The notes beneath the pieces were generated by a model. It saw only the letters and a program-made list of their open reading frames with translations. It was not told the DNA's origin and ran no database searches. A stretch of 64,000 nt of DNA from Pseudomonas syringae. GTDB taxonomy: Bacteria; Pseudomonadota; Gammaproteobacteria; Pseudomonadales; Pseudomonadaceae. Numbering within the stretch: the first letter of the stretch is position 1; every line of letters begins with the position of its first letter. The stretch is taken from NCBI RefSeq assembly GCF_001698815.1, contig NZ_LGSI01000049.1:1-64000 (forward strand), written 5' to 3'. The position numbers were made by a program, and so were the translations under genes. Shown piece after piece: positions 55,224 to 63,556 of the stretch.

Positions 55224-56467
55224 AACGCAATACCCATATTTACACCGGTGGCAGCGCCCAGGCTGTGTTCGCCGAACATCAAGTGATCGCGGCTGTTACC
55301 AATGCATCGTCCTTCGCGAATCTGCCGCAGGTACCAGCCGCCATCCGCAGTGTCGCCGTACAGGCAGGCGCCCACCAGCAGGTCGTTCTTGATCACCAGT
55401 TTCTTGTAGCTGCCGCTGATGGGGTCGCGAAGGGTGATGCTTTCGGTGCCGTCGCCACCCATGAAGTCGCCAGCGGAAAACAGGTCGATGCCGGTGACTT
55501 TCAGTTTGGTCGAGGTCACCGAGCCCTTGTAGCTGGCAAAGCCCAACTGCGCGAGATGGTTGGCGCAGACCTTGGCTTGTTCGAACAGCGGCGCGACCAG
55601 GCCGTAGGCCGTTCCCCGATGGCTGGCGCATTCGCCGATGGCGTAGATCCGTGGATCGAAGGTCTGCAGGGTGTCGCTGACCAGAATGCCTCGGTCACAC
55701 GGGATGCCCGCCTGTTCGGCCAGCTCGATGGCGGGGCGCACGCCGGCAGCCATCACCACCAGGTCCGCAGGCACAACGTCGTCGTTGGAGAACTGCACGG
55801 CCTTGACCCGACCTTCGCCGTCGTCGAGCAACGCCTTGGTTTGCTCGCCAAGACGAAACTTCAGGCCGCGCTCTTCAAGGGCGTGCTGCAGCAATTGCGC
55901 CGAGGTCTGGTCCAGCTGGCGCTCCAGCAGCCACTTGCCAATGTGCACCACTGTGACGTCCATCCCGCGCAGCTTCAGGCCGTTGGCAGCTTCAAGCCCC
56001 AACAGACCGCCGCCAATGACCACGGCATGTTTATGGGTACGTGCGGTGTGAATCATCTGCTGCGTGTCGGCAATGTCCCGATAGCCAATGACGCCATCCA
56101 GGGTGTTGCCGGGAATCGGCGGAATGAACGGTTTGGAGCCGGTGGCGATCAGCAGGCGGTCGTAATGCGCCTGAGTGCCATCGTCGGCGGTGACGATTCG
56201 TTTCGTGCGATCGATCTTCACCACGCTGCGGTTGAGCAGCAATTTGATGTTGTTGCTCAGGTACCAATCCAGATCGTTGAGCACGATTTCATCGAATTTC
56301 TGCTCGCCGGCCAGCACGGGTGAAAGCAGGATGCGATTGTAATTTGGGTGCGGCTCGGCGCCGAACACGGTGATGTCGTACAGGTCGTCGCTCAGCTTGA
56401 GCAGCTCTTCCAGAGTTCGCACCCCGGCCATGCCATTGCCGATCATCACCAGTTTGAGTTTTTTCAT
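55214..56467 (-). CDS. FAD/NAD(P)H oxidoreductase, NirB N-terminal type
   Basis: 417 aa, ATG at 56467 (MKKLKLVMIGNGMAG) with GGAGGC upstream. It matches the first half of NirB: FAD loop GNGMAGVRTLEELL, NAD loop VVIGGGLLGLEAANGL, and GECASHRG. It then ends at the point where NirB would continue into [2Fe-2S] and siroheme domains. The end is clean, with a 10-bp overlap into the nitrate reductase gene, so this looks like a genuine one-domain protein and not a broken nirB. The likely role is the NAD(P)H-to-nitrate-reductase electron carrier, comparable to Klebsiella NasC or Bacillus NasB. No siroheme nitrite reductase is found in the window. Confidence 0.85.
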   Translation of the reverse strand: MKKLKLVMIGNGMAGVRTLEELLKLSDDLYDITVFGAEPHPNYNRILLSPVLAGEQKFDEIVLNDLDWYLSNNIKLLLNRSVVKIDRTKRIVTADDGTQAHYDRLLIATGSKPFIPPIPGNTLDGVIGYRDIADTQQMIHTARTHKHAVVIGGGLLGLEAANGLKLRGMDVTVVHIGKWLLERQLDQTSAQLLQHALEERGLKFRLGEQTKALLDDGEGRVKAVQFSNDDVVPADLVVMAAGVRPAIELAEQAGIPCDRGILVSDTLQTFDPRIYAIGECASHRGTAYGLVAPLFEQAKVCANHLAQLGFASYKGSVTSTKLKVTGIDLFSAGDFMGGDGTESITLRDPISGSYKKLVIKNDLLVGACLYGDTADGGWYLRQIREGRCIGNSRDHLMFGEHSLGAATGVNMGIALCA

Positions 56468-56514
56468 GTTGCCTCCGAGATCCACCATGGGCGCGCTCGA
56501 CAAAATCCGTGCAA

Positions 56515-56577
56515 ACAAAAAAGGCGTCCCGCTAGTTACCTAGCGAGGACGCCTTTGTCCGATCCCGTTATCTCGGG
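56515..56577 (-). promoter_or_regulatory. NasT (ANTAR) leader with terminator, nitrate reductase operon
   Basis: On the minus-strand RNA, P1 is CCCG-AGAUAA-CGGG (56564-56577) and P2 is GGAC-AAAGGC-GUCC (56547-56560), both hexaloops. The P2 3' arm is also the 5' arm of a terminator whose outer arms are GGCGTCC and GGACGCC (56523-56553), with T6 after it. P2 shows the A1/G4 loop bases of ANTAR targets; P1 has A1 but U at position 4. It lies about 50 bp before the oxidoreductase start. Nitrate should release NasT to favour P1/P2 and read-through. Confidence 0.75.
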
Positions 56578-56680
56578 AAGCCCGGGCCTTCGTCGTTGAA
56601 GGTCAGGGCTAAATGTGAGTTGCTTGAGATGGGATATGCATGGGTTGTGCCAGATTGTATAGATGAGTGGTACGGAGTTC

Positions 56681-56767
56681 GTTGGAGCGAGGCTTGCCCG
56701 CGAAGGCGTCGGTTCAGCTGAGAATATGTCAGCAGAGAAACCGATTCGCGGGCAAGCCTCGCTCCAA
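56681..56767. repeat. REP pair (inverted)
   Basis: GTTGGAGCGAGGCTTGCCCG and CGGGCAAGCCTCGCTCCAAT flank a 46-bp spacer between the kinase gene and the nitrate reductase leader. It is the same subtype as the pair at 31824-31913. Confidence 0.88.
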
Positions 56768-56835
56768 TGGAATCTCCAACGGGATGGCGCAGGTTCCCGC
56801 TTTGGTGCACCTCGCACCGAAGCGGGGCGCAATGC

Positions 56836-58488
56836 TCAGTGGCGCAACAGCCAGATAATCAGGATCAGGTTCACCAGCAACGACACCAGCGCCAACGTGC
56901 GCCATACCTTGAGCGGCTCGCGTTCCAGCAGCGGCCGATGCTGGACCACCGGCCGGTGTTCAGCCTGTTCCAGTTGCAGCAGCCATTGTTCCGCCGTTTC
57001 GTAGCGTGAATCCGGCTCGGCGTGCAGTGCCTGTTGCAGGCTGTGATCCAGCCAGTCCGGAACATCCGGCCTATAGCGGCTGGCGGGAACCGGGGTGCCG
57101 AAGCGCCGATGTTGGAATGCCTCTATTTCGCCGTAAGGATAATGGCCTGTCAGGAGGTAATAGAGTGTGACGCCGACAGCGTACAAGTCCTGCTGTGGAC
57201 CGGGTTCTGCGCCGTTGAAAGCCTCGGGCGCAATAAAACTCGGGGTGCCGGGCAGTTCGTCAGCCGGCGCTGACAGACCGGGGCAATACGCTAGCCCGAA
57301 ATCCAGCAGGCGCAATTCGCCGTCGTCATCAAGCAGCAGGTTTTCCGGTTTGATGTCGCGATGAATGATATTGCGCCGATGCAGCAAACCCACGGCGCGC
57401 AAAAGGCGTGTCGCCAGATCCTGCCAGTGCGCGACGGAAACAGGACCGCTGAGCGCAAACAGCTCGGCCAGCGTGCGGCCACCGTGCTCGCGCATCAGGT
57501 AATACAGATGCTGACGATCCGGGGCAGGATGAAGTTCGGGAAAGTAACGCCCGGCCACCCGGCGCAGAAACCATTCTTCCAGCAACAGGCTTTGCCCTGC
57601 GTTGGTCTCGTCATGCCGATTGGCTGGCAGGGTTTTCAAGAGCCAACGCTGACCGAGCGGGTCGCGGACCCGATAGAGCAATGACTGCCGCGATTCCGCC
57701 AGCAGACTGACCACTTCAAAGCCCTCGAAACGCTGACCGGCTTTCAGCGCTGGCGGCAGCGGCCATTGCTGAAGCTGCACCAGCGTATCGCCGAGATCGT
57801 CCTGGCCCAGCTTATCGATGTGGATCAGCAGGGCGCTGGCGTTATCCTGACTGCCTGCCAGATGCGCAGCATTGACCAGGGTCTGCACCGCGCTGTCGAG
57901 ATCGTCCTGTTCGGTGAGAATCGAGCGGATGCTGGCATCGCCCAGCGTGGCCCAAACCCCATCACTGACCAGCAGCAGCCGCTCACCTTCACGCAGTTCG
58001 CCGTCCAGGTAATCCATGACCACGTACTGATCCAGCCCGAGTGCGCGCTTGAGCACATGCTGCATGTCCGGTTGTTCCCAGACGTGGTCCTCGCTAATGC
58101 GCTGCAATTCACCCCGGTGCCAGCGATAGGCCCGGCAATCACCGACGTGGGCCAGGGTAAAACGGCGGCCGCGCAACACCAGCGCGCTCAGGGTGGTCAG
58201 CAAGCCATTGGCCAGCAGCCAGCGATTCTGCGCCAGCAGCAGACGGTCCAGCGACTGGGCGATGCCCCAGGTTTCCGGCGTGGAGTAATAGTCCAGCGCC
58301 AGGGCCTGCAAGGTGGATTGCGCCGCCAGTGCGCCATCGACGCACTGGCTGACGCCATCGGCAACCGCAAACAGGTAACCCTTGCTGGCGGCGAGCGCCG
58401 GGACCGGTGTCACCAGGCGCAGAGCGTCCTGGTTTTCCGGTCGCGGGCCACTGGCGCTGCACTGGGCGAAACTCAGTTGCAGACTCAT
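56836..58488 (-). CDS. PP2C phosphatase - Ser/Thr kinase fusion with C-terminal membrane anchor
   Basis: 550 aa from the ATG at 58488 (MSLQLSFAQCSASGPRPENQ); the longer frame to 58605 overlaps the transporter gene and is unlikely. Residues 1-240 are a PP2C phosphatase (RPENQDA, FAVADGVSQCVDG, LVSDGVWATLGD, SQDNASALLI). About 265-515 are a protein kinase with HRDIKPEN (catalytic Asp near 377), LLDFGLA and APEAFNG. A membrane helix (LALVSLLVNLILIIWLL) ends the protein. It lies 8 bp after the nitrate transporter stop, so nitrate-regulated co-expression is likely. P. aeruginosa has an equivalent gene at this site; its substrate is unknown. Confidence 0.92.
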   Translation of the reverse strand: MSLQLSFAQCSASGPRPENQDALRLVTPVPALAASKGYLFAVADGVSQCVDGALAAQSTLQALALDYYSTPETWGIAQSLDRLLLAQNRWLLANGLLTTLSALVLRGRRFTLAHVGDCRAYRWHRGELQRISEDHVWEQPDMQHVLKRALGLDQYVVMDYLDGELREGERLLLVSDGVWATLGDASIRSILTEQDDLDSAVQTLVNAAHLAGSQDNASALLIHIDKLGQDDLGDTLVQLQQWPLPPALKAGQRFEGFEVVSLLAESRQSLLYRVRDPLGQRWLLKTLPANRHDETNAGQSLLLEEWFLRRVAGRYFPELHPAPDRQHLYYLMREHGGRTLAELFALSGPVSVAHWQDLATRLLRAVGLLHRRNIIHRDIKPENLLLDDDGELRLLDFGLAYCPGLSAPADELPGTPSFIAPEAFNGAEPGPQQDLYAVGVTLYYLLTGHYPYGEIEAFQHRRFGTPVPASRYRPDVPDWLDHSLQQALHAEPDSRYETAEQWLLQLEQAEHRPVVQHRPLLEREPLKVWRTLALVSLLVNLILIIWLLRH

Positions 58489-58496
58489 TGCCAACC

Positions 58497-59708
58497 TCAG
58501 ACGCGGGCGGCGGTAACCGCGGCCGAACCCCAAGTAGTTCTCCAGCGACGCTTGACGTTGAGCAGGCCGAACCAGGCCAGGACGCCAAGGAAGGCGAACA
58601 GCCACAGGCCGAGCTGGTAGTCACCGGTGTTTTGCTTGATTGCACCCAGGCCGGCTGCCAGCAGGAAGCCACCGATGCCGCCGGCCATGCCGATCAGGCC
58701 GGTCATGACCCCGATTTCCTTACGGAAACGTTGTGGAACCAGCTGGAATACCGCGCCGTTACCCGCGCCCAGACCGAGCATGGCCGCGACGAACAGGGCC
58801 AATGCCGCCCACGAGCTGGGCAGGTTGAAGCCTACGGCAGCGATGCAGATGGCGGCTACGGCGTACATGCCGGACAAGGTGCGAATCCCGCCGAATCGAT
58901 CGGCAAGCGCGCCGCCCAATGGGCGCATCAGACTGCCGCCGAAGACGCAGGCAGCGGTGTAGTAACCGGCGGTGACCGGGCTCAGGCCGTATTGATCGTT
59001 GAAGTAGCCGGGCAGGGCACTGGCCAGGCCGATGAAACCACCAAAGGTAACGCTGTAGAAAAACATGAACCACCAGCTGTCACGATCACCCAATGCCTTG
59101 AGATAGTCGGCCATGGACTTGGGCTTGGAGCGTTCTGGTGCATTGCGTGCCATCAGGCAGAAGGCAATCAGCGTCAAGACCAATGGGATGACGGCAAAGC
59201 CGAACACGTTGCTCCAGCCGAATGCCATGGCCAGGACAGGTGCAATCAACGCGGCCAAAACCGTACCGGAATTGCCCGCACCGGCGATGCCCATGGCCTT
59301 GCCCTGATGCTCGGCCGGGTACCATTGCGAGGCCAGCGGCAGGGCGACAGCGAATGAAGCGCCCGCCATACCGAGGAACAGGCCGAGAATCAGGGCCTGC
59401 TCATAACTGTGAATACCCAGTTTCCAGGCGCCGAACAAGGCGCAAATGACGATGACCTGACCGATGATGCCGGCGGTTTTCGGCGACAGTTGATCAGCCA
59501 GCAAACCCATTACGAAGCGCAGCACGGCGCCAGCCAGAATCGGCGTTGCCACCATCAGGCCGCGTTGTTGCGTGGTCAGGTGCAAGTCGGCAGCGATCTG
59601 CACGGCCAAGGGGCCAAGCAGGTACCAGACCATGAAGCTCAGGTCGAAATACAGGAAGGCAGCGAACAGAGTCGGTTTGTGGCCGGCTTTCCAGAAACTT
59701 GTATTCAT
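58497..59708 (-). CDS. nasA: Nitrate/nitrite transporter, MFS (NNP family)
   Basis: 403 aa, ATG at 59708 (MNTSFWKAGHKPTLFAAFLY) with GAGGTG five bases upstream; the longer frame starts inside the leader. Twelve membrane helices can be traced. The nitrate signature is seen as GLFLGMAGASFAVALPLASQWY in helix 5 and GAGNSGTVLAALIAP shortly after, with a second GLGAGNGAVFQLVPQRF in the C-half. It imports nitrate for assimilation. Its own leader carries an ANTAR-type terminator. Confidence 0.94.
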   Translation of the reverse strand: MNTSFWKAGHKPTLFAAFLYFDLSFMVWYLLGPLAVQIAADLHLTTQQRGLMVATPILAGAVLRFVMGLLADQLSPKTAGIIGQVIVICALFGAWKLGIHSYEQALILGLFLGMAGASFAVALPLASQWYPAEHQGKAMGIAGAGNSGTVLAALIAPVLAMAFGWSNVFGFAVIPLVLTLIAFCLMARNAPERSKPKSMADYLKALGDRDSWWFMFFYSVTFGGFIGLASALPGYFNDQYGLSPVTAGYYTAACVFGGSLMRPLGGALADRFGGIRTLSGMYAVAAICIAAVGFNLPSSWAALALFVAAMLGLGAGNGAVFQLVPQRFRKEIGVMTGLIGMAGGIGGFLLAAGLGAIKQNTGDYQLGLWLFAFLGVLAWFGLLNVKRRWRTTWGSAAVTAARV

Positions 59709-59830
59709 TGAACACCTCATCTGCATAAAGGAAGTCTGTCGGTTCGTGAACTACAGCGGGCGAAGACCTGCAGGTGGAGCATCCATAACTTCGGTGGCTC
59801 CACCGGCCCCAATCACTGGGGCCAAAACGC

Positions 59831-59910
59831 AAAAAACGCCGCAACCCGATTCGCGTTGGCGAAAGAGGTGTGCGACGTCTTTGTCGTGAGTGGGGCAACC
59901 GCCGTTGGCT
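59831..59910 (-). promoter_or_regulatory. NasT (ANTAR) leader with terminator, nitrate transporter operon
   Basis: Minus-strand RNA: P1 is AGCC-AACGGC-GGUU (59897-59910) and P2 is CGAC-AAAGAC-GUCG (59873-59886). Both are hexaloops with A at position 1 and G at position 4, the ANTAR signature. The P2 3' arm overlaps the terminator arm ACGUCGCA, which pairs with UGCGGCGU (59836-59878) and is followed by U6. A further hairpin GGCCCC/GGGGCC lies at 59805-59823, before the gene start at 59708. The rest of 59709-60094 holds a REP pair and no gene. Confidence 0.8.
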
Positions 59911-59973
59911 ACCTGTGTGATTAGCTAAGCAAAAGCTGGGCCATCGTCTGACCGGGAGCGTGAATTCGATGCT

Positions 59974-60065
59974 GTAGGAGCGAATTTATTCGCGAAGGGA
60001 CCAGCGCATTCGATACACATCTGTCTGCGGTAAAATTGCCTTCGTGGATGAATCCGCTCCCACGG
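59974..60065. repeat. Diverged REP pair
   Basis: GTAGGAGCGAATTTATTCGC and TGAATCCGCTCCCACGG face each other over a 50-bp spacer between the transporter leader and nasT. Confidence 0.7.
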
Positions 60066-60094
60066 TCCCCGTCTCTGTGTTCTGTGTGTGGCCT

Positions 60095-60670
60095 TTACCC
60101 CAGCAGCTCGCTCATGGCGATGATCTGTTCGGCCACCTGGATCAGTTTCTGCTGCCTGCTCATGGCCTGGCGGCGCATCAGGGTGTAGGCCTCTTCTTCC
60201 TTGCAGTCCTTCATTTTCATCAGCAGGCCCTTGGCCAGTTCGATGCGTTTGCGTTCAGCCAATTGCTGATCGCGTGCCTGAAGTTGGGCACGCAAGGCTT
60301 GATCGCTCTCAAATCGTGCCATGGCGACATCGAGGATGGGCTGCAGGCGCTGGGCAAGAATACCCTCGACGATGTAAGCGCTGACCCCGGACTTGATCGC
60401 CTGGCGCATCACGTCGGGGTCGTGCTCGTCGGTGAACATCACGATAGGGCGCGGCTGGTCACGGCTGACCAGCACCACCTGCTCCATGACGTCGCGGCCC
60501 GGGGATTCGGTGTCGATGAGGATCACGTCGGGGCGCACCGCTTCAACCCGTGCGGGCAAGTCGATGATCAGTCCGGACTCGTCGATGACTTCAAATCCCG
60601 CTTCGGAGAGCGCCGCTTTCAGGCGTCCGACTTTTTTCGGTGTGTCGTTGATCAACAGGATACGTAGCAT
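60095..60670 (-). CDS. nasT: ANTAR-domain antiterminator NasT
   Basis: 191 aa. The N-terminal receiver-like domain (about 1-120: MLRILLINDTPKK, DVILIDTESPGRDV, RPIVMFTDEHD) is followed by a coiled linker and the ANTAR RNA-binding domain (about 130-191: ERKRIELAKGLLMKMKDCKEEE ... MSRQQKLIQVAEQII). It binds two-hairpin leader RNA and prevents termination when not held by NasS. It lies 11 bp after nasS in the same operon. Three candidate targets are found in this window. Confidence 0.95.
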   Translation of the reverse strand: MLRILLINDTPKKVGRLKAALSEAGFEVIDESGLIIDLPARVEAVRPDVILIDTESPGRDVMEQVVLVSRDQPRPIVMFTDEHDPDVMRQAIKSGVSAYIVEGILAQRLQPILDVAMARFESDQALRAQLQARDQQLAERKRIELAKGLLMKMKDCKEEEAYTLMRRQAMSRQQKLIQVAEQIIAMSELLG

Positions 60671-60681
60671 GATTGCGGCCC

Positions 60682-61893
60682 TCAGCGACTGACAACGGCG
60701 GGGGCGGTATCGGCCAGCGCGTGCAGCTTGAAGCTGCGCGCGTAGCCCGCCGGGTCGCTGCCGTCCCAGACTTTGCCGTCGATCAACTGGCTGCTGCGCA
60801 TGGCCGAAGCGGCTACTTCAATGCCCACTTCACCCGCCGCCCGGCGATACAACTCCAGTTGGTGAACGCTCGTGGCGACCGACAGATAGTCCGGGTCTTC
60901 GCGCAGCAAGCCCCAGCGGCGGAATTGGGTCATGAACCACATGCCATCGGACAGGTAAGGCAGGTTCACTTCGCCGCCGCCATGAAAGCGCAGGGCATGG
61001 TTATCCTGCCATTTATTGCCCAGCCCATCGCTGTATTCCCCGAGCAAGCGCGGCTCGATGCAGCTGGCCGGCGCATCCAGATAGTCTTTGCCACTGAGCA
61101 GCTGCGCGGTGCTGCGGCGGTTTTCCTGATTTTCTTCGATGAAACGGCTGGCCTCCAGAACCGCCTTGACCAGCGCGCGCGCGGTGTTGGGGTTCTGTTC
61201 GACGAACTCGCGGGTGCAACCCAGGACTTTCTCCGGGTGATCCGGCCAGATCGCCTGGCTGGTCGCGAAAGTGAAACCCAGCTGCTGCTGCACGGCACTG
61301 GCCCCCCAGGGTTCGCCGACGCAGAAGCCGTCGATACGCCCGGCTTGCAGATGCGCAACCATTTGCGGTGGCGGCACGACAACGCTGGTCACGTCGTGAA
61401 GTGGATGAATGCCTTGGCTGGCCAGCCAGTAATACAACCACATCGCATGATTGCCGGTGGGGAAGGTCTGGGCGAAGGTCAGCTTTGGGCCGCTTTGGTG
61501 CGCGCGCCGGTCCAGTGCCTCAGGAGTGATCACGCCTGCGTCTTGCAGCGGGCGCGACAGGTTGATGCTCTGGCCGTTCTGGTTCAGACCCATCAATACC
61601 GCCATGTCCGTCGCGGGACCGCCGCCGATACCCAGTTGCACGGCATAGATCAGACCGTAAAGACTGTGGGCTGCATGCAGCTCCCCGCTAACCAGCTTGT
61701 CACGCAAGCTGGCCCAGGAAGCCTGGCGCTTGAGATTGAGGGTCAGGCCATAAGGCTGGGCGAACCCCTGAGTGGCGGCCACCACCAACGATGCACTGTC
61801 GGACAACGCCATGAAGCCCAGGTCGAGGCTGTTCATCTCTGGCGCGTCGCTGCCATTCACCCAGGCGAGCGGGTCGTTCGTGGAGGTATTCAT
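60682..61893 (-). CDS. nasS: Nitrate sensor NasS
   Basis: 403 aa, ATG at 61893 (MNTSTNDPLAWVNGSDAP) with AAGGAAG about nine bases upstream. The extended frame to 62067 runs through the leader terminator. NrtA/SsuA-like ligand-binding fold, without signal peptide, so it acts in the cytoplasm: LDLGFMALSDSASLVVAATQ, FPTGNHAMWLYYWLASQGI, GEPWGASAVQQ. Without nitrate it holds NasT inactive; nitrate releases it. Confidence 0.94.
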   Translation of the reverse strand: MNTSTNDPLAWVNGSDAPEMNSLDLGFMALSDSASLVVAATQGFAQPYGLTLNLKRQASWASLRDKLVSGELHAAHSLYGLIYAVQLGIGGGPATDMAVLMGLNQNGQSINLSRPLQDAGVITPEALDRRAHQSGPKLTFAQTFPTGNHAMWLYYWLASQGIHPLHDVTSVVVPPPQMVAHLQAGRIDGFCVGEPWGASAVQQQLGFTFATSQAIWPDHPEKVLGCTREFVEQNPNTARALVKAVLEASRFIEENQENRRSTAQLLSGKDYLDAPASCIEPRLLGEYSDGLGNKWQDNHALRFHGGGEVNLPYLSDGMWFMTQFRRWGLLREDPDYLSVATSVHQLELYRRAAGEVGIEVAASAMRSSQLIDGKVWDGSDPAGYARSFKLHALADTAPAVVSR

Positions 61894-61965
61894 AAGCGTG
61901 TCTTCCTTTCCGGAAAAGCCTGTCTCGGGAGCGTTTGTGCCTGGCCCGATGACGGGATCTTCCAT

Positions 61966-62047
61966 AAAAAAAGCGTCGTTCAAGCCGTTGCATAAAGCAA
62001 GGACGAAAACGACGCCATTGTCTGTGCCGCGCTCCACCGTTGGAACG
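61966..62047 (-). promoter_or_regulatory. NasT (ANTAR) leader with terminator upstream of nasS-nasT
   Basis: Minus-strand RNA: P1 is CGUUCC-AACGGU-GGAGCG (62030-62047) and P2 is GAC-AAUGGC-GUC (62011-62022). Both hexaloops have A1 and G4. The P2 3' arm lies inside the terminator arm GCGTCGTT (62008-62015), which pairs with AACGACGC (61973-61980) before T7 at 61966-61972. The layout equals that of the two nitrate operon leaders, 73 bp before the nasS start. It implies NasT controls its own operon. The 306-bp gap to pyrD holds no gene. Confidence 0.75.
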
Positions 62048-62154
62048 AGTGCTGATGACTGTTCCAAGCAAGCGATATGCCAGCGCGAGCGCCCGCCGCG
62101 ACGCCGTCCTGTTAAAAGCTGATCGCATGCCTCGCGCCCGCCCGCCCAGGCGTC

Positions 62155-62160
62155 TATAAT
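62155..62160 (+). promoter_or_regulatory. Probable -10 element of pyrD
   Basis: A perfect TATAAT lies 40 bp before the pyrD start codon. No clear -35 hexamer is seen 17 bases upstream. Confidence 0.4.
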
Positions 62161-62199
62161 CGCCGCCCTGAATTCAGCTTCGACGAGTCGCGCCCGCCC

Positions 62200-63231
62200 A
62201 TGTATAACCTGGCCCGCCAGTTACTGTTCAAACTTTCCCCGGAAACCTCCCATGACCTGTCGCTGGACCTGATTGGTGCCGGCGGACGCCTGGGGCTCAA
62301 CCGCCTGCTGAGCAAGGCGCCTGCGCGCCTGCCGGTGACTGTCATGGGGCTGGAGTTTCCCAATCCGGTCGGGCTGGCGGCAGGGCTGGACAAGAACGGC
62401 GCGGCCATCGACGGTTTCGCCCAGCTGGGTTTCGGCTTTGTTGAAATCGGCACCGTCACGCCGCGTCCACAGCCGGGCAATCCGAAACCACGGATCTTTC
62501 GCCTGCCGCACGCCGAGGCGATCATCAATCGCATGGGCTTCAATAATCTGGGCGTCGATCATCTGATCAGCCGGGTTCAGGCTGCGAAATACACCGGTAT
62601 CCTGGGCATCAATATCGGCAAGAATTTCGATACGCCGGTCGAGCGCGCCGTGGATGACTATCTGATTTGCCTGGACAAGGTTTACGCCCACGCCAGCTAT
62701 GTCACGGTCAATGTCAGCTCGCCCAACACGCCGGGGCTGCGCAGCCTGCAGTTCGGCGATTCGCTCAAGCAACTGCTGGAAGCCTTGAGCATCCGTCAGC
62801 AGGCGCTGACCCAGTTGCATGGCAAGCGCGTGCCGTTGGCGATCAAGATCGCTCCGGACATGACTGATGAAGAAACCGTGCTGGTTGCCGCCGCGCTGAT
62901 CGAATCCGGCATGGACGCCGTCATCGCCACCAACACCACACTCAGCCGCCAGGGCGTTGAAGGCTTGCCCCACGGTGACGAAGCGGGCGGGTTGTCAGGT
63001 GCGCCGGTTCGCGAGAAGAGCACGCATACGGTGAAGATCCTGGCTGGCGAACTGGCCGGGCGTCTGCCGATCATCGCTACGGGCGGCATCACACAAGGCA
63101 GGCACGCGGCTGAGAAAATCGCCGCCGGTGCCAGTCTGGTGCAGATCTACTCCGGCTTTATCTATAAAGGCCCGGCACTGATTCGCCAATCGGTGGACGC
63201 CATCGCGGCAATGCCCAAACGTCAGGCATAA
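62200..63231 (+). CDS. pyrD: Dihydroorotate dehydrogenase, quinone-linked (class 2)
   Basis: 343 aa membrane-associated flavoenzyme of pyrimidine synthesis that oxidises dihydroorotate with ubiquinone. The N-terminal amphipathic helix [20 protein letters not shown] fits membrane docking. FMN and substrate motifs present: [45 protein letters not shown] (catalytic Ser loop) and ATNTT. Normal length. Confidence 0.97.
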   Translation: MYNLARQLLFKLSPETSHDLSLDLIGAGGRLGLNRLLSKAPARLPVTVMGLEFPNPVGLAAGLDKNGAAIDGFAQLGFGFVEIGTVTPRPQPGNPKPRIFRLPHAEAIINRMGFNNLGVDHLISRVQAAKYTGILGINIGKNFDTPVERAVDDYLICLDKVYAHASYVTVNVSSPNTPGLRSLQFGDSLKQLLEALSIRQQALTQLHGKRVPLAIKIAPDMTDEETVLVAAALIESGMDAVIATNTTLSRQGVEGLPHGDEAGGLSGAPVREKSTHTVKILAGELAGRLPIIATGGITQGRHAAEKIAAGASLVQIYSGFIYKGPALIRQSVDAIAAMPKRQA

Positions 63232-63254
63232 AAAAGGGGCTCCTGAGGAGCCCC
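63231..63254 (-). terminator. Terminator between pyrD and rmf
   Basis: GGGGCTCC-TGA-GGAGCCCC is a perfect 8-bp stem. On the minus strand it is followed by TTTTT, so it ends rmf transcription; on the plus strand it may act for pyrD too, but without a T-run. Confidence 0.8.
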
Positions 63255-63340
63255 TGGGCTTTCGCCCCGCGCCCGGATAGGACGCGCCTGGTTAGGTCAT
63301 TTTTTTCAGAGATTTGCTGGACTGGTCGGAAGTTACCTGA

Positions 63341-63556
63341 TTACCCGACCGCGTGAAGTTCGTTGAGTCTGTGGATTCCCGCAGTGCCGGTCATACCGTC
63401 CCAGTTGTCGCCGCGTCCTTCTCGCCAACCATTGATCCACGCTTGGCGTACTGACGGTAGAGTAAAAGGGCAAAGCTCACGGGATTTTCCATGAACACCA
63501 AATTGATATCCGCGTAAAAATGCTCTTTCCAACGGATCACGCTTAAGTCTTCTCAT
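63341..63556 (-). CDS. rmf: Ribosome modulation factor
   Basis: 71 aa basic protein that dimerises 70S ribosomes into 100S particles in stationary phase. The family core RDPLERAFLRGYQFGVHGKS ... WINGWREGRGDNWDG is intact. It is convergent with pyrD. A long, structured region lies upstream of its start. Confidence 0.96.
   Translation of the reverse strand: MRRLKRDPLERAFLRGYQFGVHGKSRELCPFTLPSVRQAWINGWREGRGDNWDGMTGTAGIHRLNELHAVG

Noticed and set aside
55214..56467. Pseudogene of nirB truncated by deletion
   Set aside because: The end is a normal stop overlapping the next gene by 10 bp with an intact reading frame, and comparable one-domain NasC/NasB-type donors are known.
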